Shown one piece after another: positions 44,711 to 54,636 of a stretch of 64,000 nt of DNA. Below the pieces are notes generated by a model. It worked only from the letters and a program-made list of their open reading frames with translations. It did no database searches and was not told the origin of the DNA. Origin of the DNA: Serratia fonticola (GTDB lineage: Bacteria; Pseudomonadota; Gammaproteobacteria; Enterobacterales; Enterobacteriaceae); NCBI RefSeq assembly GCF_001006005.1, contig NZ_CP011254.1, positions 5,332,001-5,396,000 of the forward strand, given 5' to 3'. The position numbers and the translations under genes are program-made. The stretch's first letter is position 1. The number at the start of each line of letters is the position of its first letter.

Positions 44711-45699
44711 GCCTGACAGGTACCGAAAAGAGCGCCATCCTGCTGATGACGCTGGGCGAAGATCGCGCCGCCGAAGTCTTCAAGCACCTCTCGTCACGGG
44801 AAGTGCAACAGTTGAGTGGCACCATGGCCAGCATGCGTCAGGTGTCCCACAAACAGCTGGGGGAAGTCCTCAGCGAGTTTGAAGACGATGCCGAACAGTA
44901 TGCCGCGCTGAGCGTCAATGCCAGCGACTATCTGCGCTCGGTGCTGGTTAAAGCCTTGGGTGAAGAACGTGCCAGCAGCCTGCTGGAGGATATTCTCGAA
45001 TCACGCGAAGACACCTCCGGCATGGAAACGCTCAACTTTATGGAGCCGCAGAGCGCGGCCGATCTGATCCGCGACGAACACCCGCAGATCATCGCCACCA
45101 TCCTGGTACACCTCAAGCGTGGCCAGGCGGCGGATATCCTGGCCCAGTTCGAGGAGCGCCTACGCAACGACGTGATGCTGCGTATCGCCACCTTCGGCGG
45201 TGTACAGCCAGACGCCCTGGCAGAGCTGACCGAAGTGCTGAACAATCTGCTGGACGGCCAGAACCTCAAGCGCAGCAAAATGGGTGGCGTCCGTACCGCC
45301 GCCGAGATTATCAACCTGATGAAAACCCAGCAGGAAGAGGCGGTTATCGGTGCCATGCGCGACTACGACGGCGAGCTGGCGCAGAAGATCATCGACGAAA
45401 TGTTCCTGTTCGAAAACCTGGTGGAAGTGGACGATCGCAGCATCCAGCGCCTGTTGCAGGACGTGGAAAGCGAATCCCTGTTGATCGCCTTGAAAGGGGC
45501 CGAACAGCCACTACGCGAGAAGTTCCTCAAGAACATGTCGCAACGTGCCGCCGATATCCTGCGCGACGATCTGGCCAACCGTGGCCCGGTGCGCATGTCG
45601 CAGGTGGAGAACGAACAGAAGGCCATCCTGTTGGTGGTACGTCGCCTGGCAGAAACCGGCGAAATGATCATCGGCGGTGGCGAGGACACCTATGTCTGA
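44707..45699 (+). CDS. fliG: Flagellar motor switch protein FliG
   Basis: 330 aa. N domain ([23 protein letters not shown]), middle domain with [22 protein letters not shown], and the C-terminal torque region with charged residues ([20 protein letters not shown]). It couples MS ring, stator and switch. It overlaps fliF by ATGA. Confidence 0.97.
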   Translation: MSLTGTEKSAILLMTLGEDRAAEVFKHLSSREVQQLSGTMASMRQVSHKQLGEVLSEFEDDAEQYAALSVNASDYLRSVLVKALGEERASSLLEDILESREDTSGMETLNFMEPQSAADLIRDEHPQIIATILVHLKRGQAADILAQFEERLRNDVMLRIATFGGVQPDALAELTEVLNNLLDGQNLKRSKMGGVRTAAEIINLMKTQQEEAVIGAMRDYDGELAQKIIDEMFLFENLVEVDDRSIQRLLQDVESESLLIALKGAEQPLREKFLKNMSQRAADILRDDLANRGPVRMSQVENEQKAILLVVRRLAETGEMIIGGGEDTYV

Positions 45700-46390
45700 T
45701 CGCCTCAACACCCTGCCCTGGCAGCCCTGGTCGCTTAACGACCTGGCGGATCCCAAACCGGTGCTGGAACCCGAAGCCCCACCTGAGGTGATCGTCATCC
45801 CGCAGGATGACAGCATCAACGAACAGCAACGGCTGGAGATGCTGCGTCTGCAGGCCCAACAACAAGGTCAGCAACAAGGCTTTGCCGAGGGCCAGCAGAA
45901 AGGCTATGACGCCGGTTTCCAGGCCGGGCTGGAGGAAGGCCGTCAGCAAGGCATTCTGGCAGGCCAACAGCAGCAGCAACCGATCACGGAACATTGGCAG
46001 CAGTTGGTCACCGAGTTCCAGCACACGCTGGACGCGCTCGACAGCGTGATTGCCTCACGCCTGATGCAGCTGGCCCTGACGGCGGCCAAACAGGTGATCG
46101 GCCAAGCGCCGGTGTGCGACGGCACCGCCCTGCTCGGCCAGATCCAACAGTTGATCCAGCAAGAACCGATGTTCAGCGGCAAACCGCAGCTGCGCGTACA
46201 CCCGGATGATTACGAACGGGTAGAGCAGCAGCTTGGTGTCACCCTCAGCCTGCACGGCTGGCGGCTGCTGGCCGACGGACAGTTACACCCAGGCGGCTGC
46301 AAGGTCAGCGCAGAAGAAGGCGATCTGGATGCCAGCCTGGCCACCCGCTGGCATGAGCTGTGCCGTCTGGCCGCACCGGGAGAGCTGTGA
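45692..46390 (+). CDS. fliH: Flagellar export ATPase regulator FliH
   Basis: 232 aa. The start [13 protein letters not shown] contains the conserved Trp pair that docks to FlhA/FliN. A Gln/Gly-rich GxxxG helix follows ([19 protein letters not shown]), then the FliI-binding C-domain ([32 protein letters not shown]). The start lies inside the end of fliG (8-base overlap). Confidence 0.96.
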   Translation: MSDRLNTLPWQPWSLNDLADPKPVLEPEAPPEVIVIPQDDSINEQQRLEMLRLQAQQQGQQQGFAEGQQKGYDAGFQAGLEEGRQQGILAGQQQQQPITEHWQQLVTEFQHTLDALDSVIASRLMQLALTAAKQVIGQAPVCDGTALLGQIQQLIQQEPMFSGKPQLRVHPDDYERVEQQLGVTLSLHGWRLLADGQLHPGGCKVSAEEGDLDASLATRWHELCRLAAPGEL

Positions 46391-47751
46391 TGACCGTTCG
46401 TCTCGGCCGCTGGCTGAACTCGCTGGACAGTCTGGAAAAACGCATTGCCCGTGCGCCCGCGGTGCGCCGCTATGGGCGCCTGACCCGAGCCACCGGGCTA
46501 GTGCTGGAAGCCACCGGTTTGCAGTTACCGCTGGGGGCCACCTGCCTGATCGAACGCCATGACAGCGGTGTGGTGCAGGAGGTAGAAAGCGAGGTGGTCG
46601 GTTTTAACGGCCAGCGGTTGTTCCTGATGCCGCTGGAAGAAGTCGACGGCATCGTGCCCGGCGCTCGGGTCTATGCTCGCGTCTCCCCTGAAGGGCAAAG
46701 CGCCAGTAAACAGTTACCCCTTGGTCCGGCATTGCTTGGCCGGGTGCTCGACGGCGCTGCCAAACCGCTCGATGGTCTGCCAGCACCAGATACCGGCTAC
46801 CGCGCGCCGCTGATCACCGCCCCGTTCAACCCGTTGCAGCGCACCCCGATCGAACAGGTACTCGACGTGGGCGTGCGCACCATCAACGGGCTGCTCACCG
46901 TGGGCCGCGGCCAGCGCATGGGCCTGTTCGCCGGTTCTGGCGTGGGTAAAAGCGTACTGCTCGGCATGATGGCGCGTTACACCCAGGCCGACGTGATCGT
47001 TGTCGGGCTGATCGGCGAACGTGGCCGCGAAGTGAAAGACTTTATCGAAAATATCCTCGGCCCCGAGGGGCGTGCCCGTTCGGTGGTGATCGCCGCACCG
47101 GCAGACGTTTCGCCGCTGCTGCGCATGCAAGGTGCCGCCTATGCCACCCGCATAGCTGAGGATTTCCGCGATCGTGGCCAACACGTGCTGCTGATTATGG
47201 ATTCCCTGACCCGTTACGCCATGGCGCAACGTGAAATCGCCTTGGCGATCGGGGAACCGCCGGCTACCAAAGGCTATCCACCTTCGGTATTCGCCAAACT
47301 GCCTGCGCTGGTAGAGCGTGCCGGTAACGGCATCACTGGCGGCGGTTCCATTACCGCTTTTTATACCGTGTTGACCGAAGGTGATGACCAGCAAGACCCG
47401 ATTGCCGATTCGGCACGTGCCATCCTTGATGGCCATGTGGTTCTTTCCCGGCGCTTGGCGGAGGCGGGCCACTACCCCGCCATCGATATTGAAGCTTCGA
47501 TCAGCCGTGCCATGACCTCGCTGATCGACGAGGAGCATTACCGGCGGGTACGTAACTTCAAACAGATGCTGGCCAGTTACCAACGTAACCGCGATCTGAT
47601 CAGTGTAGGAGCCTACGCCGCAGGCAGCGATCCGCTGCTGGACAAGGCCATGACGCTGTATCCGCAGATGGAAGCCTATCTGCAACAGGGCATCTTCGAG
47701 CGTAGCGGCTACGACGATGCCTGCCAGCAGTTGCAGCAACTGATTGTTTAA
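46390..47751 (+). CDS. fliI: Flagellum-specific ATPase FliI
   Basis: 453 aa. Walker A AGSGVGKS near residue 181, Walker [11 protein letters not shown], and the ATPase beta-like block [18 protein letters not shown]. It energises export-substrate delivery with FliH and FliJ. It starts in the fliH stop (TGATG). Confidence 0.97.
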   Translation: MTVRLGRWLNSLDSLEKRIARAPAVRRYGRLTRATGLVLEATGLQLPLGATCLIERHDSGVVQEVESEVVGFNGQRLFLMPLEEVDGIVPGARVYARVSPEGQSASKQLPLGPALLGRVLDGAAKPLDGLPAPDTGYRAPLITAPFNPLQRTPIEQVLDVGVRTINGLLTVGRGQRMGLFAGSGVGKSVLLGMMARYTQADVIVVGLIGERGREVKDFIENILGPEGRARSVVIAAPADVSPLLRMQGAAYATRIAEDFRDRGQHVLLIMDSLTRYAMAQREIALAIGEPPATKGYPPSVFAKLPALVERAGNGITGGGSITAFYTVLTEGDDQQDPIADSARAILDGHVVLSRRLAEAGHYPAIDIEASISRAMTSLIDEEHYRRVRNFKQMLASYQRNRDLISVGAYAAGSDPLLDKAMTLYPQMEAYLQQGIFERSGYDDACQQLQQLIV

Positions 47752-47769
47752 CCACGGAGCCTGAGCACC

Positions 47770-48216
47770 ATGAAACCACAATCACCGCTGATTATCCTGC
47801 GCGATCTGGCGCAGGATGCCGTAGAACAGGCCGCACAGCACCTCGGCCAGGCACGTCAGGCGCAACAGGCGGCGGAGCAACAGCTTGCCATGCTGCTCAA
47901 CTACCAGGATGAGTATCGGCAAAAGCTGAACAACACTCTGTCTAGCGGCATGGGTTCCGCCAGTTGGCAAAACTACCAGCAGTTTATCGGCACGCTCGAG
48001 CAGGCCATCAGCCAGCATCGCCAGCAGTTGCTGCAGTGGAGCGAGAAGGTAGAACGGGCGGTCAAGCAGTGGCAGGACAAACAGCAGCGGCTGAACGCTT
48101 TTGAAACGCTCAACACCCGTGCCCTCAGCGCCGAACTGATACTGGAAAACAAGCGTGACCAAAAACTGATGGATGAGTTCGCTCAACGCAGTTCACAAAG
48201 GAATCTAAACCCATGA
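47770..48216 (+). CDS. fliJ: Flagellar export stalk FliJ
   Basis: 148 aa, almost entirely coiled coil (AQHLGQARQAQQAAEQQLAM, TLEQAISQHRQQLLQWSEKV). It acts as the gamma-like stalk in the FliI hexamer and escorts chaperones. 18 bases after fliI. Confidence 0.94.
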   Translation: MKPQSPLIILRDLAQDAVEQAAQHLGQARQAQQAAEQQLAMLLNYQDEYRQKLNNTLSSGMGSASWQNYQQFIGTLEQAISQHRQQLLQWSEKVERAVKQWQDKQQRLNAFETLNTRALSAELILENKRDQKLMDEFAQRSSQRNLNP

Positions 48217-49433
48217 ATCTCAACGTTCTCTCTGGCTTGCCAGCGACCGCTGACGGCACGGAGACTGGCCTTACCGCGCTGTCGTTGGATGATGCCGGAC
48301 TGTCTGCCAGCTTTGCTCAACTGCTCGGCGAGCGCTTCACGCCCGAAGGTCAACTGAAAGGCAAGCCGAACGTGGCCCAGCTACTGGCCGAAGATCCACA
48401 AATCTCAACCCTCAGCCGCCAACAGCTTAACCAACTGCTGACCTCGTTTAGCGATCGTGGCCGGTTGCTGGCCGCTCCGCAGGAACTGGATACGGCAGAC
48501 GATAGCCAAACCCGGTTAACCAAGCGCGATGACGAACAGCCGTTGCACCCTGTCGATACTTTGGATACGGCCAGCTTGCAGGCCCTGTTTGCCATGCTGC
48601 CTGCCAATGTAGTGCAGTCGTTACCGGGGAATGGGGTTGCAACCGCCGCTGAGCCAAACGGGGACGAAACGCCGCTGACAGGAGCTGCATCACTGTTAGC
48701 CACCCTGAGCGAAAAACCCGCGATATCCACTACCGGTCTGCCAGCGTCAAAATCGCAGCCGAACGCAGACGATAAATCCGCCTTGGCCGCCAAAACTGAC
48801 GCGGCGGCGGTACTGTCTTCTCAGGCCGATGACAATCAGGATAGCGGCACCACCCCACTGAAACTGGCGGCTGAATCGACGCAATCTACTGCAACGCCAC
48901 AGCACACGGCCCCTGCGCCAGTTTCCAGCCCGGTGATCGCCAGCCAACCCGTCAGCGCGACAGTGAGCGCACCGGCAACGCCACAGTTGAACGCTCAACT
49001 CGGCAGTCCGGAATGGCAACAGGCGCTGAGTCAGCAGGTGCTGATGTTCCACCGCAACGGCCAGCAGAGCGCCGAGTTACGCCTGCATCCGCAGGAACTG
49101 GGTGCCTTGCAAATCACGCTGAAGCTCGACGATAACCAGGCCCAGTTGCATATCGCCTCGGCACACGGCCAGGTTCGTGCGGCGGTGGAAGCCGCGCTGC
49201 CCCAACTACGCCATGCGCTGGCGGAAAGTGGCATCAACCTTGGCCAGAGCAGCGTTGGCGGTGAGTCACTGCCGCAGCCGCAACAGTCACAGCAGCAGGC
49301 CTCTCACCAAGGCGGGCAGCCTTCTTACCGTGAACAACACGGCAGCGCCGAAACCGGCGTTGAAGCCCTGAGCGCCCCAGCGGCGCTGCAGGCGATGGCC
49401 CGTTCGGTCGACGGCGTTGATATTTTCGCCTGA
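48213..49433 (+). CDS. fliK: Hook-length control protein FliK
   Basis: 406 aa. Long Ala/Gln/Thr-rich ruler region, then the conserved substrate-switch domain (RLHPQELGALQITLKLDDNQ, AALPQLRHALAESGINLG) and a Gln-rich tail. It is secreted, measures the hook and switches FlhB specificity. ATGA overlap with fliJ. Confidence 0.94.
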   Translation: MNLNVLSGLPATADGTETGLTALSLDDAGLSASFAQLLGERFTPEGQLKGKPNVAQLLAEDPQISTLSRQQLNQLLTSFSDRGRLLAAPQELDTADDSQTRLTKRDDEQPLHPVDTLDTASLQALFAMLPANVVQSLPGNGVATAAEPNGDETPLTGAASLLATLSEKPAISTTGLPASKSQPNADDKSALAAKTDAAAVLSSQADDNQDSGTTPLKLAAESTQSTATPQHTAPAPVSSPVIASQPVSATVSAPATPQLNAQLGSPEWQQALSQQVLMFHRNGQQSAELRLHPQELGALQITLKLDDNQAQLHIASAHGQVRAAVEAALPQLRHALAESGINLGQSSVGGESLPQPQQSQQQASHQGGQPSYREQHGSAETGVEALSAPAALQAMARSVDGVDIFA

Positions 49434-49568
49434 CGGCGTGCAAACGCCCAAGCTGGCACGCTTTTCCCCGCCTATTCTGGCTATTGCAGCCCAGAATAAG
49501 CGGGATAATAGCTTTACATGTATTGCGTGCTGCCTATCTGCACGCAGAGAACAGGATTTGGCTTAGTA

Positions 49569-50060
49569 ATGTCTCAGAACTCCCTTCCAACAGCAGCAAC
49601 AAAAAAACGTCCAATACTGGTGATCCTGCTGGTACTGATCGCCTTGGGCGCATGTGGTGCCGCAGGCTATAGCTGGTGGTTGATGCAGCAGCATAAGAAC
49701 GGTCAACCCACCGCCGAGGAAAAAAAACAGCCACCTCCGGCACCGGTGTTTATGCCGCTGGATACCTTTACCGTCAATCTGGTGACGCCGGATAACAACA
49801 CGGACCGCGTGCTGTATATCGGCCTGACGCTGCGCCTGCCAGATGAAGAAACACGCCGCCGGCTGAACGATTTTCTGCCGGAAGTGCGTAGCCGTCTGCT
49901 AATGCTGCTTTCACGACAGGAAGCAAGCCAACTGGCCAACGAGCAAGGGAAACAGCAACTGGTGGCACAGATAAAAGACGTGCTCAGCCCACCGCTGGTT
50001 ACGGGACAACCGAAGCAAGTGGTCAGCGATGTGCTGTTCACTGCCTTCATACTGCGGTAA
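49569..50060 (+). CDS. fliL: Flagellar basal body-associated protein FliL
   Basis: 163 aa. One membrane helix ([21 protein letters not shown]) and a stomatin-like periplasmic domain ([20 protein letters not shown]). It supports stator function. The start [13 protein letters not shown] is chosen by alignment; its ribosome site is weak, and a longer frame from 49518 is possible. 135 bp separate it from fliK, where a fliLMNOPQR promoter may lie. Confidence 0.92.
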   Translation: MSQNSLPTAATKKRPILVILLVLIALGACGAAGYSWWLMQQHKNGQPTAEEKKQPPPAPVFMPLDTFTVNLVTPDNNTDRVLYIGLTLRLPDEETRRRLNDFLPEVRSRLLMLLSRQEASQLANEQGKQQLVAQIKDVLSPPLVTGQPKQVVSDVLFTAFILR

Positions 50061-50066
50061 TAAACC

Positions 50067-51071
50067 ATGGGCGACAATATTCTTTCACAGGCCGAGATCG
50101 ACGCACTGCTCAATGGCGACAGCGCGGGGGATGAACCCGCCGCCGTCATCGGTCATGAAAGCGAGGTCAAACCTTACGATCCCACAACCCAACGCCGCGT
50201 GGTGCGTGAGCGCCTGCAAGCGCTGGAGATCATTAACGAGCGTTTTGCCCGTCAGTTTCGCATGGGGCTGTTTAACCTGTTGCGCCGTAGCCCGGACATT
50301 ACCGTCGGGGCGATCAAGATCCAGCCATACCATGAGTTTGCCCGCAACCTGCCGGTGCCGACCAACCTGAACCTGGTCCACCTGAACCCATTGCGCGGCA
50401 CGGCGCTGTTTGTGTTTGCCCCCAGCCTGGTGTTTATCGCCGTGGATAACCTGTTCGGTGGCGATGGCCGTTTTCCTACCAAGGTCGAAGGCCGGGAATT
50501 TACGCCAACCGAACAGCGGGTGATCAAGCGTATGTTGCGTTTGGCGCTGGACGCCTACGGCGATGCCTGGAGCGCCATCTACAAGATCGATGTGGAATAC
50601 GTACGTGCCGAAATGCAGGTCAAGTTCACCAATATCACCACCTCTCCCAACGATATCGTGGTAACCACGCCGTTCCAGGTGGAGATCGGGGCGCTGAGCG
50701 GTGAGTTCAATATCTGTATTCCATTCGCCATGATCGAGCCATTGCGCGAGTTGCTGACTAACCCACCGGTGGAGAACTCCCGCCAGGAAGACAGCCAGTG
50801 GCGAGAAACGCTGGTGAAACAGGTTCAGCACTCCGAACTTGAACTGATAGCCAACTTTGTCGATATCCCGATGCGCCTGTCGAAAGTGCTGAAACTCCAG
50901 CCGGGCGACGTGTTACCGATCGATAAGCCGGAACGCCTGATCGCCCATGTTGACGGCGTCCCGGTCTTGACCAGCCAATACGGCACCTTGAACGGGCAGT
51001 ACGCCCTGCGTGTTGAACATTTGATTAACCCTATTTTGAATGCCCTGAGTGAGGAACGGCCCAATGAGTGA
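50067..51071 (+). CDS. fliM: Flagellar motor switch protein FliM
   Basis: 334 aa. The CheY-P-binding N-terminus is MGDNILSQAEIDALLNG. The CheC-like middle domain contains PLRGTALFVFAPSLVF and DNLFGGDGRFPTKVEGREFT. The C-terminal SPOA domain follows. It forms the C ring with FliG and FliN. 6 bases after fliL. Confidence 0.97.
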   Translation: MGDNILSQAEIDALLNGDSAGDEPAAVIGHESEVKPYDPTTQRRVVRERLQALEIINERFARQFRMGLFNLLRRSPDITVGAIKIQPYHEFARNLPVPTNLNLVHLNPLRGTALFVFAPSLVFIAVDNLFGGDGRFPTKVEGREFTPTEQRVIKRMLRLALDAYGDAWSAIYKIDVEYVRAEMQVKFTNITTSPNDIVVTTPFQVEIGALSGEFNICIPFAMIEPLRELLTNPPVENSRQEDSQWRETLVKQVQHSELELIANFVDIPMRLSKVLKLQPGDVLPIDKPERLIAHVDGVPVLTSQYGTLNGQYALRVEHLINPILNALSEERPNE

Positions 51072-51477
51072 TCCTAAACAACCGTCTGGCGAAGAGAAGG
51101 ACTCCGTAGACGATCTGTGGGCTGATGCGTTTAACGAGCAACAGGCGACCGAAAAATCCGCCTCTACCGAAGGCGTATTCAAGTCGCTGGAAGCTCAGGA
51201 TGCGTTGGGTAGCCTGCAAGATATCGATCTGATCCTGGATATTCCGGTCAAGCTGACCGTGGAGCTGGGCCGTACCAAGATGACCATCAAAGAACTGCTG
51301 CGCCTGTCGCAAGGCTCGGTGGTGGCGTTGGATGGTCTGGCCGGTGAGCCATTGGATATCCTGATCAACGGCTATCTGATTGCTCAGGGCGAAGTGGTGG
51401 TGGTCGGCGACAAGTTCGGCGTACGCATCACCGATATCATCACGCCTTCCGAGCGCATGCGCCGCCTGAGCCGCTGA
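51064..51477 (+). CDS. fliN: Flagellar motor switch protein FliN
   Basis: 137 aa. SPOA domain: LDIPVKLTVELGRTKMTIKE, GSVVALDGLAGEPLDILING, VGDKFGVRITDII. Overlaps fliM by 8 bases. Confidence 0.96.
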   Translation: MSDPKQPSGEEKDSVDDLWADAFNEQQATEKSASTEGVFKSLEAQDALGSLQDIDLILDIPVKLTVELGRTKMTIKELLRLSQGSVVALDGLAGEPLDILINGYLIAQGEVVVVGDKFGVRITDIITPSERMRRLSR

Positions 51478-51881
51478 TGAACCCCAACGCCAGCGTGCAG
51501 ACGCAAAGCACCCAGCAGCCCGCCGGTTCGGCGCTGCCCACCGGTTCGGTATTGATGCAGGTCAGCAGCGCGCTCGGCGCTATATTGCTGCTGATCCTGC
51601 TCGCTGGCTGGCTGTTTCGCCGGCTGGGTTTTGCCCCGCAGGCCCGTGGCAATCAAAAATTGCTCAACCTGCGTGCCAGCTGTCAGGTTGGCCAACGCGA
51701 ACGCGTGGTGGTGGTTGAAGTGGATAACACCTGGCTGGTGCTGGGCGTTACGGCTCAGCAGATCACCCCGTTGCACACCCTGCCCGCCCCACCGGCACAG
51801 GAAGCAACCGACCATAAATCACCGGCAGATTTCCGCCAGTTAATGCAAAACGTATTAAAACGCCCGGATAAATCGGCATGA
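51477..51881 (+). CDS. fliO: Flagellar export gate assembly protein FliO
   Basis: 134 aa. One membrane helix ([21 protein letters not shown]) and a cytoplasmic domain with [19 protein letters not shown]. It helps assemble FliP. It starts within the fliN stop (TGATG). Confidence 0.93.
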   Translation: MNPNASVQTQSTQQPAGSALPTGSVLMQVSSALGAILLLILLAGWLFRRLGFAPQARGNQKLLNLRASCQVGQRERVVVVEVDNTWLVLGVTAQQITPLHTLPAPPAQEATDHKSPADFRQLMQNVLKRPDKSA

Positions 51882-52633
51882 ATCCACTCTCCCATCGCCG
51901 GGCTTTTGGCCCGCTGCTGGCCGCTGGCCTGCTACTTCTCAGCCCTGCGGCTTTGGCACAGTTGCCGGGGCTGATTAGCCAACCTACTGCCAACGGCGGC
52001 CAAAGTTGGACGCTGCCGGTGCAAACGCTGGTACTGATCACCTCACTCAGCTTCCTGCCAGCGATGCTGCTGATGATGACCAGCTTCACCCGCATCATCA
52101 TCGTGCTGGGGCTGCTGCGTAACGCCCTCGGCACCCCGTCGGCACCGCCCAATCAGGTGATGCTGGGGCTGGCGCTGTTCTTGACCTTTTTCATCATGTC
52201 ACCGGTGTTCGACAAGGTGTACCAGGATGCCTACCTGCCGTTCAGCCAGGACAAGATCAGCATGGAGGTAGCGATCGACAAAGGTTCGCAACCGCTGCGC
52301 GAGTTTATGCTGCGCCAGACGCGGGAAAGCGATCTCGCCCTGTATGCCAGGCTGGCTAACCTGCCCGCGTTGGAAGGCCCAGAGGCCGTCCCGATGCGTA
52401 TTCTGTTGCCCGCCTATGTCACCAGTGAGCTGAAAACCGCCTTCCAGATTGGTTTTACCGTGTTTATTCCGTTCCTGATCATCGACCTGGTGGTGGCCAG
52501 CGTGCTGATGGCGCTCGGGATGATGATGGTGCCACCCGCGACCATCTCGCTACCGTTCAAGCTGATGTTGTTTGTACTGGTGGATGGTTGGCAGTTGCTG
52601 TTGGGATCGCTGGCGCAGAGTTTTTATAGCTAG
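51878..52633 (+). CDS. fliP: Flagellar export gate protein FliP
   Basis: 251 aa. Cleavable signal peptide ([15 protein letters not shown]), then the FliP family blocks [19 protein letters not shown] and [20 protein letters not shown]. It forms the export gate with FliQ and FliR. ATGA overlap with fliO. fliQ normally follows within a few bases, but here a 375-bp repeat-filled gap intervenes. Confidence 0.96.
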   Translation: MNPLSHRRAFGPLLAAGLLLLSPAALAQLPGLISQPTANGGQSWTLPVQTLVLITSLSFLPAMLLMMTSFTRIIIVLGLLRNALGTPSAPPNQVMLGLALFLTFFIMSPVFDKVYQDAYLPFSQDKISMEVAIDKGSQPLREFMLRQTRESDLALYARLANLPALEGPEAVPMRILLPAYVTSELKTAFQIGFTVFIPFLIIDLVVASVLMALGMMMVPPATISLPFKLMLFVLVDGWQLLLGSLAQSFYS

Positions 52634-52643
52634 ATCGGTGTTG

Positions 52644-52977
52644 CCCCCTCGCCCTCACCCTAACCCTCTCCCCCAGGAGAGGGGACCGATCGAGTGTGCT
52701 GATGCCGTAGTATTCTTGCCGAAGGTGCAGAGATTTATCAAGAGCAGCATTTAGCTCTCTCTCCCCTCGACGATGGGGCCGATCGAGTTTGTTGTTGCTT
52801 TAGTGTTCTTTCCGAAGGAGCACAGGCTTACCAAGAGCACAGATTAGCCCCCTCTCCCCTCGAAGAAGGGACCTATCGAGTTTGTTGTTACTTTAGAGCT
52901 CTTGCCGAAGGAGCACAGGCTTACCAAGAGCACAGATTAGCCCCCTCTCCCTTCGGGAGAGGGTTGGGGTGAGGGGC
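52644..52977. repeat. REP-bounded tandem repeat block separating fliP and fliQ
   Basis: The outer ends are inverted copies (CCCTCACCCTAACCCTCTCCC at 52652-52672 and its complement with one change at 52955-52975), each forming a small hairpin. Between them a 93-bp unit is repeated in tandem (units starting near 52755 and 52848, and a longer diverged copy before them), each containing a variant of CCGAAGGAGCACAGGCTTAC and TATCGAGTTTGTTGTT. There is no coding frame. Same end sequences as the element at 16385-16623. Confidence 0.85.
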
Positions 52978-53008
52978 AGAACGCAACCTCCCATATTGGA
53001 GAAAAGAG

Positions 53009-53278
53009 ATGACACCTGAATCGGTAATGGCGCTGGGTACGGAAGCGATGAAAGTGGCGCTGGCGCTAGCCGCCCCGCTGCTGCTGGCCGCGCTGTTCAG
53101 CGGGCTGATCGTCAGCCTTTTGCAGGCCGCCACGCAGATTAACGAAATGACGCTGTCGTTCATTCCCAAAATTCTCTCCGTGGTCGCCACCCTGATCGTT
53201 GCCGGGCCGTGGATGCTCAACCTGCTGCTGGACTACATGCGCATGCTGTTCAGCAACCTGCCGAACCTGATCGGCTAA
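53009..53278 (+). CDS. fliQ: Flagellar export gate protein FliQ
   Basis: 89 aa with two membrane helices; [20 protein letters not shown] and [20 protein letters not shown] are characteristic. GGAGAAAAGAG precedes the ATG, so it has its own good ribosome site despite the repeat block upstream. Confidence 0.96.
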   Translation: MTPESVMALGTEAMKVALALAAPLLLAALFSGLIVSLLQAATQINEMTLSFIPKILSVVATLIVAGPWMLNLLLDYMRMLFSNLPNLIG

Positions 53279-53280
53279 CC

Positions 53281-54063
53281 ATGCTAACCTTTGACAGCGC
53301 CCAACTCAGCGTCTGGCTCAGCCAGTTCTTCTGGCCTCTGCTGCGCGTCCTGGCGCTGATTAGCACCGCCCCGCTGTTCAGCGAAAAACAGATCTCCAAG
53401 CGGGTGAAAATTGGCCTGGGCGGCCTGATCGTCTTGCTAATCGCTCCCACGCTGCCTACCAGCAATATCCCCCTGTTTTCCGTCACCGGCCTGTGGCTGG
53501 CCGTACAGCAGATCCTGATCGGCGTGGCGATCGGTTTGACGATGCAGTTCGCCTTTGCTGCAGTGCGCTTGGCAGGTGAGGTGATCGGCATGCAGATGGG
53601 GCTGTCCTTCGCTACCTTCTTCGACCCCTCCGGCGGCCCCAATACGCCACTGCTGGCGCGCCTGCTGAACCTGCTGGCGATGTTATTGTTCCTCAGCTTC
53701 GATGGTCACCTGTGGCTGATCTCGCTGCTGGCAGACAGCTTCCATACCCTGCCGATCCAGGCACAGCCGCTGAACGGCAACGGTTTCCTGGCGCTGACCC
53801 AGGCAGGAACACTGATCTTCATTAACGGTATGATGCTGGCGCTGCCGCTGATCTGCCTGCTGCTGACACTGAACCTGGCGCTTGGCCTGCTCAACCGCGT
53901 TACCCCGCAGCTTTCGGTATTTGTGATCGGTTTCCCGGTCACGTTAACCATCGGCATGTTGACCCTTGGCATGATGATGCCGATGCTGGCCCCCTTCTGC
54001 GAGCATCTGTTCGGTGAGTTTTTCGATCGGCTGGCGGCAGTGATCGGCGGTATGTCCCCTTAA
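53281..54063 (+). CDS. fliR: Flagellar export gate protein FliR
   Basis: 260 aa, about six membrane helices; [20 protein letters not shown] and [20 protein letters not shown] match the family. 2 bases after fliQ. It completes the P5Q4R1 gate. Last gene of the plus-strand flagellar run. Confidence 0.96.
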   Translation: MLTFDSAQLSVWLSQFFWPLLRVLALISTAPLFSEKQISKRVKIGLGGLIVLLIAPTLPTSNIPLFSVTGLWLAVQQILIGVAIGLTMQFAFAAVRLAGEVIGMQMGLSFATFFDPSGGPNTPLLARLLNLLAMLLFLSFDGHLWLISLLADSFHTLPIQAQPLNGNGFLALTQAGTLIFINGMMLALPLICLLLTLNLALGLLNRVTPQLSVFVIGFPVTLTIGMLTLGMMMPMLAPFCEHLFGEFFDRLAAVIGGMSP

Positions 54064-54168
54064 CACAGAGGTTTGCCGCGAGACAAACTAGCAGGGAAAG
54101 ATATTTTCCGAGATAAAAAGTTGAAAAAGTGAAATTAACCAGATTTAGCGGCGATTATCCTGCCGGGC

Positions 54169-54196
54169 TTGAATAATAAAATACCCCCCTTAGAAT
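54169..54196 (+). promoter_or_regulatory. Candidate promoter for the 41-aa ORF
   Basis: TTGAAT-N16-TAGAAT (five of six in each hexamer) implies a leader of about 150 bases, which contains GACCA/TGGTC and CCGT/ACGG hairpins. Confidence 0.45.
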
Positions 54197-54353
54197 GGCC
54201 TCATTAAATAAATCCCACGCCGTATAAAAAACGGTAACAGACCATTAAGCTGGTCACGTGATTTATTAACATTAACGGAACACCCAGAAAATAAAATAAC
54301 CGCACCTTATGGCGGCGGGACTTTATTTATCTCAATATAGCCAGGAGCATCAA

Positions 54354-54479
54354 ATGAAAGCGAAAACTAACAGAAAAGCACGCAGAGCCTTGGGCATGGC
54401 GCATTGGACCACTAATCGCATTCAGATCACAGCGTCCGCCTGCGGAAAAATCTGGACCGTAGCCAAAAAGAAAAAATAA
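54354..54479 (+). CDS. Uncharacterised 41-aa highly basic small protein
   Basis: It starts MKAKTNRKARRALGMAHWTT, contains SACGKIWTV and ends AKKKK: Lys/Arg-rich at both ends with two Trp and one Cys in the middle. CAGGAG seven bases before the ATG and a promoter candidate support expression. No family was recognised. It lies between fliR and flgL; 54064-54168 and 54480-54577 hold nothing else beyond an AT-rich hairpin near 54484-54510. Confidence 0.6.
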   Translation: MKAKTNRKARRALGMAHWTTNRIQITASACGKIWTVAKKKK

Positions 54480-54577
54480 TCTGTTTTTAATGCGTAGCGT
54501 TAAAAATAGTAAGATCACTTATCCAGCCTGAATATCCTGACGTTTCCCGCCGTTAAATCAGGCTGTGTAAAAACGGT

Positions 54578-54610
54578 ACTGCGCTCTATATCCACGTTAT
54601 AGGGCGCAGT
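54578..54610 (-). terminator. flgKL terminator
   Basis: ACTGCGCTCTATA pairs with TATAGGGCGCAGT (one G-T pair) across a 7-base loop; on the minus strand it is followed by CCGTTTTTAC, 27 bases after the flgL stop. Confidence 0.85.
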
Positions 54611-54636
54611 GCCCTACAAGCGTGAATAACTATTTC

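Noticed and set aside
46714..47781. 355-codon open frame on the minus strand
   Set aside because: It lies antisense to fliI, a certain gene, and arises from GC-rich codon use.
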